A stretch of 47,500 nucleotides of DNA from Neocallimastix lanati (nom. inval.) (lineage: Eukaryota; Neocallimastigomycota; Neocallimastigomycetes; Neocallimastigales; Neocallimastigaceae). Shown one piece after another: positions 41,779 to 47,500 of this stretch (position 1 is the stretch's first letter; the number at the start of each line of letters is the position of its first letter). A program made the position numbers and the translations under genes. The notes beneath the pieces are model-generated. The model made no database searches. It saw only the letters and a program-made list of their open reading frames with translations, and was not told the DNA's origin. The DNA is taken from positions 577,501 to 625,000 of the forward strand of contig JACVTC010000055.1 of NCBI GenBank assembly GCA_016946835.1, in the 5' to 3' direction.

Positions 41779-42810
41779 GTCTATATGAATATTATTATTA
41801 TAACAATTCATATTTTTACTTATGTTACATGTAAATATTTTGTATAAAAGTATACCTCGATAATTTTTTTTAAACTTTGTTAAAATTTTTTTGTATTAAT
41901 TATTAATTAAAATTATTATAATAAGAATAATGATTGTTTATTACTTGAAAAATATATTATTTATAGTAATGATCCTTTATATCAAACTTTTAAATATTCA
42001 TAACTTTAATCTAAAAAAGTATATATAAATTTTAGTAAAATATTTCGAAATAATAATATATTATGTAAGTAAATGAAACTTCCTTATTAAAACTTTAACA
42101 TAAATATTATTATTATTTAATAATATATATATATATTTAATAATTAATTTTAGATTTTCTGATTTAATAAAAATTATAAAAAATTTTTTTTTCATTCAAA
42201 GGCAATTTTTAATATTTAATGTTAATATTATAATGTATTAATATTTTTTATGTAATATTAACTAAAAAAAACCTTTTTAATTTTAATATTAAGGTTAATT
42301 AAAGCAATTAAAAAAATAAATGTTTATAATATATTAAAAGTGTTTTTAATTATTAAAGATATATATTTATTTATATTAAGTATTCAAAATTATGAAACTT
42401 TTAAAGTTTAAATGAACAAATTGCTAAAAACCTTTGATTTAATATTTTTCAAACATTTAATTGCTAAGTTTATCTATCATTCTATCATTTATTCTAAACA
42501 GAAACATATATATATTATAAAAACATTACAAATATATATATATATAATAATGTTAATTTTTTATTTTAATCCTTTCTATTTCTAGACGAGTTAGATTATT
42601 AAAATAGTTATAAAATAAAAATTACATCTATTTAATATGAATTTATAAATAAAAAAAAAAAAAAAAAAAAAAAAAAATGCTTTCATTAATACTAAATAAA
42701 TCGTGTGCCTTTTCACTGTAAAAGTCTTTAGTATATTTTTGCCATTTAAAAACTAATAAAATATACGATAAAAGTATATATATGTTATATTATTTTGTCC
42801 ATATTATTTT

Positions 42811-42811
42811 T

Positions 42812-42862
<51 letters not shown>

Positions 42863-42864
42863 TT
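42811..42864 (+). repeat. (ATTT)n microsatellite
   Basis: Near-perfect tetranucleotide array of about 13 units in the intergenic region. Confidence 0.9.
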
Positions 42865-43109
42865 AATTTCATTTTTATCTTTTTTTTAAAAAAAATATGT
42901 ATATATATCATTAATTACGATTTTTCAAATTATTTATTCATAAAAAATTTGATAAAAAATCTAAAATCATAATATATTTGAAATAATTTCGGATACTTTT
43001 AAAATAAAAATCTTCTAAAATTATTATTATAAGTATATATATATATATATATATAAAGATTAATTATAATATAAATTATAAAGTAAATTTTAAATTTCAA
43101 AGAAATTAC

Positions 43110-43140
<31 letters not shown>

Positions 43141-43144
43141 GTTG

Positions 43145-43196
<52 letters not shown>
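43110..43196 (+). repeat. (ATT)n microsatellite with internal GTT units
   Basis: Trinucleotide array interrupted once by GTTGTTGTT. Interrupted arrays like this also encode poly-Asn in the neighbouring RING/CCCH gene, so this may be shared repeat biology, not lost coding DNA. Confidence 0.9.
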
Positions 43197-43199
<3 letters not shown>

Positions 43200-43750
43200 A
43201 CTTATAATTTTTATTATAGATATAATTTAAAATTTTTTTTATATTTTTATTTTTATTTTGTAAAAAAAAAGAAATATATATCTTTCTTTAAAATGCTCTT
43301 TAAAATATTATTTTTTTTTAATGAGATAAACAAAATATTTATTAAATATTTTCATATTTCAAATAATATTAAATATTATTAAAGATATAATATATATTAT
43401 GTGTGTAAACTTTTTTAAGAAAAAATTTTTAAATAAATAAATAAAAAAAAAAATAGTAAAAATAAGAAAAATTCTGCATTTTGCAATTTTAATATAATTA
43501 TTAAGTTGTAATTTGTAATATAATAAAAAACGAATATTTAAAATAAATTTTTAACATTATGATTATTATGATTTATGATAAATTAATATTATTACATTTC
43601 TAAAGATATAATATATATATATATATATATTATATCATATTATATTTATAATTAAAGATATGAGAGAAATTTTATTGTTTGTTGGAATTTTCTTTTAAAT
43701 TTTATTGTTATAATATCCTTTTTTTTTTTTTTTTTTTTGAAAAAAAGTAC

Positions 43751-44618
43751 TTATTTTATTTTTATCGTTTTCCTCTTCAGAATCAGATAAATCATATTCA
43801 TTTAAATCGCCCCTAATAAAATTAAAGAAATAAGATTTTAATTTAAATTTATTTTTGTAAATTTATGATTTATAAATTTATTATTTAATTCATACTATAT
43901 TATTAATGATTTATCTTCTTTTTCTTTTCCCTTTCCTTTATCCTTTTTTATTCCTTTAGAACATGCTAATATAATTATTACATATAAAAATATTATATTT
44001 ATTATTATCACATATAAAACTTAATTTATAATTAATTTATATAAAAAACTTTAAAATATTATAATTTCTACTACTATTATTTGAATTTTATAATTGAAAG
44101 CATTATAATAAATATGTAATAAATTTCAAATGAATAAAATTTAATATAATTAATATAACAATTATAATAAGTATATAAATATACTTACCTTGAAATATTA
44201 CTCCTATGATATTTTCCATAATTTTATCACGATCTTCAAATATTCCATATCTTCAAATCTATGTCTTCTTTTACTTTGAACCTTTAAACCTTCTTCTATC
44301 TTTTTATCAATTTCTTCTTTTCTTTTTCTTTTCCTGTCAGATTCTTTATTTAAATATTCAACCAATCTTTTTTTTATGTTTTATTTTATAAATTTTATTT
44401 ATATTTAAAATTATATACAATAAAGAAATATGCAATTTGATATTATATATATATATATATATTATAATTAATGAGATTTTAATTTCATATATTAAATTGA
44501 TATATGAAATTACAAAGATTAATATACAAAATAAAGTGACAATTACTTTGTTGCATCTTTTATAATTTTTAAACTTCTTCCTTGTAAATCTCGACAAGAT
44601 TCATATATTATAGCGGAA
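43751..44618 (-). pseudogene. 5'-truncated, frameshifted gene fragment (Lys/Glu-rich protein, family unknown)
   Basis: Four exon-like pieces on the minus strand have good splice signals: 44547-44618, 44189-44366, 43896-43965 and 43751-43812. They read YESCRDLQGRSLKIIKDATK, then LVEYLNKESDRKRKRKEEI and a basic helix, then ACSKGIKKDKGKGKEKEDKS, then GDLNEYDLSDSEEENDKN. Exon two needs a frame change: one frame gives RRHRFEDMEYL and another continues EDRDKIMENIIGVIFQ. Joining the third and fourth pieces creates a TAG stop. No start codon or upstream exons can be found to the right. It is either a dead copy or damaged by an assembly error. I do not recognise the protein; the acidic end and basic helix suggest a nucleic-acid or chaperone-associated protein, but that is a guess. 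Confidence 0.5.
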
Positions 44619-46449
44619 CTTTTATCATAATTTAAAATTTCAATTTATACTTCTTTGGAGTAATATTTTGTTCGACATACGAAAAACCTTTTTTTTAAGA
44701 GTTAGATGAGACTCTTATTTTGTTAATAGTCAGGAATTTAAGGTTTATAATTAAGTAAACTTTATATATTTTATGTTAAAAGTTACTAAATTAAATGTAT
44801 TAATATTAATACATTGTGGCCTATATGTTAACTGTATTATATAATAGTTTATTTCATTAATCTAATATTTACATATTATAACATCATATTCACATATTCT
44901 AACAAAATATTATATAATCCAATTAATAAAAATTTAATTTGTTTAACCTTTAATTATTAATTATAAATTGTTTGTACGTATTATATATAATGTATACATT
45001 TAATAAATTAAACTTTACCTTATTTAAACATAATAAACTAGATAAAATAATTTTTATTTGGTAAAATACACATATATAATTTATTATTAAAATTAATAGT
45101 TTTTAGATAATAATAATATTAAAGTTTTATAATGGCATTAAATAATATGTAGATTACATTTATACATTTATAATACACCCTCTTTTATTATCTTTTATTT
45201 TATTTTTCAATTAAAATTTTATTACGGGTTGCAAATTATTTGAAGTTTAAGTAATTAATAAAAATTACTATCTAAATTGTTTATTAATAATCATATTTTT
45301 AAAGTGCAGAATAGTCATCGCGTCCTATATATATGATTAATATTATAAATATAATTAATATATATATAAATAAAATAATATATCTATATATTCAATTTTT
45401 TTTTTTTTTTTAGATTGAAAGCTACGAATAATAGAGTGACTTAAATAATTAGATTTTAAGAGATTTTTTGAAAAGAATAATGAATCATGTTATTATATAT
45501 ATAAATCAATATATAAATTATAAATCATTTATTATAATCTAATATATAAATTATATATAAATTATAAATCATTTATTATTTATAAAATATTAACAAATTA
45601 ATTATATATTAATTTTTTTTTTTTAAAGTTTTAATTATGCCAAAAATATATAATGAAAAATCTTAAATATTATAAATAATTTATTTTGGTAATAGGTAAA
45701 AGAAAAGGTTTTTAATTGATTTTCCTTATTTTTTATTTTCATATTTTTATATTTAATTTTTATTTTTTTTTTTTTTCTCAATTTCAATTAAATTTCTTAT
45801 TATATTTTTATTGAGTAATTAAACAAGTCTCAAAATTTGGAAAATATAAAAATATAACAAAAATTTTTTTTAAAAGTAATTGTTATATATTTTTATATAT
45901 GATTGGAAAGAATATATAAAAAATATTTTTATCATCGGTTTCAAGTACTTTCTTACTTGAAATTATAGTAATAATTTCCACAATAATAAAACGGATAATA
46001 ATGATATCGAAGATAGTAATAATATAACAAAAGAAATAATAATAATTTAATTACAATGGCAATAAAAATTTAAGAATATTTTAAATTGATATTTGAATTA
46101 ATAATAATGTTTTGAATAAAAATTGTTTGAAAATGATAATAAATAATATTAGAATTAATTTATTTATAAACTAATTTTAATATTTATACAATATGTATAA
46201 TATATTTTTTTTCTTTTTATATTTGTTTTCGCTTTAAACATAAAGCTGACAATATACTATTTAAAATATATGATATATGATATATGATATATTGTTTCTT
46301 TAATAAATAAATATAACTAAAACAACAACAATAACATTTTTACTGGTATTTTAACTAAAACAATATATAAAAATAAAATAGGAATAATTATATAAAAGCA
46401 ACAACAATATATATTTGTAAAATATAATATTAAAACAAATAAAGCCAGA
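44619..46449. other. Intergenic region upstream of the CUE-domain gene
   Basis: No gene supportable. The patch at about 45940-46060 looks like a decayed N/D-rich coding piece (NDIEDSNNITKEI) and includes a small hairpin (TTCAAGTA / TACTTGAA, 6-nt loop). The segment 46310-46449, with AACAACAACAATAAC, lies directly before the CUE gene start and is probably promoter or 5' UTR. Confidence 0.5.
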
Positions 46450-46542
46450 ATGAGTGAAGCTATTGATTCATTATCTTCTATGGTAAGCATTGTTATATAT
46501 ATTTTATATATTAAATAATAAAAATATTATTATTATTATTAC

Positions 46543-46608
<66 letters not shown>

Positions 46609-47500
46609 AAATTATAATTAATAAAATTTAATTTTTAAATGTTAATTTATTTCTATAAAATGCCTTATTTATTTATTTATTTATTTATTCACTTATTTTT
46701 TTTTTTTTTTTTTTTTTATTATTTAAACAATATAAATAGTTCCCACAAGTTGACAGGGATATTATTATTGCTGTAAGGATTGAATAAATATTTATTGTAA
46801 ATATTTATTTTTAAATAATTTAAAATTAGAATAATATTGTTTATAGATAGAAATATAATTTATATTAAAAAAAATTAAAATAAAGGTTTTCGATCAACAA
46901 AAAGGAAATGTTGAAGCTTGCATTCCACAATTATTAGAAATTTCAGATCCTTCTTCTCAACAAATAAAAGCTCAAGCAGAAGAAACTGATAATAATGTAT
47001 TTTTTTTTTTTTTTTTCATTATATATATTAAATATTTAAATTCTTAGATATTAATTTATTAATATATTAATGTTATGTATGATGTAATGTTTTATAAGGC
47101 CGAACAAATTAAAAAGGACGAAGAATATGTAAATATATACAATTATATTATAAAAATTATAAATATTTTTTAATAATTAATAATACTAATAATAATAACT
47201 ACAATTATAACTACATTGAAATAACAACAGTAATAATAGTAACTTTTTTTTACAATTTTCTTTTTTTAAATAATTAAATTTCTGTAATATAGGCAAGAAA
47301 ATTAGCACAAGATTTAAGTGATGAAGAATATGCAAGACAATTACAAGAAGAAGAAGCAAGAAATAGACAAATGGGTAAATATAAATAATAATATAAAAAA
47401 TTATCTGATTAACGAAGACTTATTTTACATTAAATGATATTAATATATAAATTTTATTAATTAAATACAACTAGAAATTGAAAGAGAAAGACGAGAGCAG
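46450..47500 (+). CDS. CUE-domain ubiquitin-binding protein (5' part; runs off the right edge)
   Basis: Six plus-strand exons (46450-46482, 46740-46772, 46886-46996, 47099-47128, 47293-47374, 47475-47500 and on) join in phase with GT-AG introns. The CUE domain is at residues 5-45: MFPQVDRDIIIAVFDQQKGN then VEACIPQLLEISDP. It keeps the MFP motif and the terminal di-leucine typical of CUE domains, which bind mono-ubiquitin. A charged Gln/Glu-rich helix follows (ARKLAQDLSDEEYARQLQEE), as in fungal Cue5-like proteins that bring ubiquitinated cargo to autophagy. The gene is cut at the window end, so an AIM/LIR or other motif cannot be checked. Intron 1 (46483-46739) carries an (ATT)n array. Domain call firm, Cue5-type role inferred. 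Confidence 0.85.
46528..46606 (+). repeat. (ATT)n microsatellite in intron 1 of the CUE gene
   Basis: Array of ATT units with one ACT interruption, inside the first intron. Confidence 0.9.

Larger units (their letters stand above)
40845..43750. other. Intergenic region, simple-sequence DNA
   Basis: No gene seen on either strand. It contains A/T homopolymers (40912-40932, 41743-41776, 42652-42677), an ATTT array at 42811-42864, an ATT array at 43110-43196 with a GTT interruption, and TA runs at 43037-43056 and 43612-43632. The right-hand part just left of 40845 should contain the RING/CCCH promoter. Confidence 0.5.

Overview
The window looks like nuclear DNA from an early-diverging, flagellated, intron-rich fungus, most plausibly an anaerobic gut fungus (Neocallimastigomycota). 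The evidence is extreme A+T richness (well over 80% by eye), long homopolymers and (ATT/AAT)n tracts, short AT-rich GT-AG introns in every gene, asparagine runs inside proteins, and a large gene that resembles a ciliary/flagellar coiled-coil protein. The taxon is inferred, not proven. Dictyostelium-like DNA was considered, but the intron density argues against it.

Layout. 1-2372 (-): N-terminal part of a Pumilio-family RNA-binding protein. 2373-8404: intergenic simple sequence. 8405-9627 (-): four-exon gene for the small oligosaccharyltransferase subunit OST5/TMEM258. 10480-11170 and 11780-12645: decayed coding-like islands. 13541-14840 (-): membrane protein with signal peptide, one TM segment and a C-terminal SH3 domain. 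14841-17250: intergenic, with a perfect 22-bp-arm hairpin at 15792-15840. 17250-19760 (-): decayed Ty1/copia pol with readable integrase and RT remnants. 20784-35848 (-): one large gene whose 47 inferred exons join in phase into about 2692 codons. 37180-40844 (-): makorin-like RING/CCCH protein with long N-rich arms. 43751-44618 (-): broken gene fragment. 46450-47500 (+): 5' part of a CUE-domain ubiquitin-binding protein.

The main discovery is in the large gene. Three of its 46 introns do not fit GT-AG. They begin with the same 10-mer, ATATCCTTTT, and end in AC. All have a TCCTTAAC-like branch motif upstream of the 3' end, and each restores the reading frame exactly. These are the marks of U12-type (minor spliceosome) AT-AC introns. 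The other 43 introns of this gene, and all introns in the neighbouring genes, can be read as ordinary GT-AG introns. The window therefore predicts a working minor spliceosome in this organism.

The genes do not form one pathway. They are independent eukaryotic genes, mostly on the minus strand, separated by low-complexity DNA and dead transposon or gene relics.
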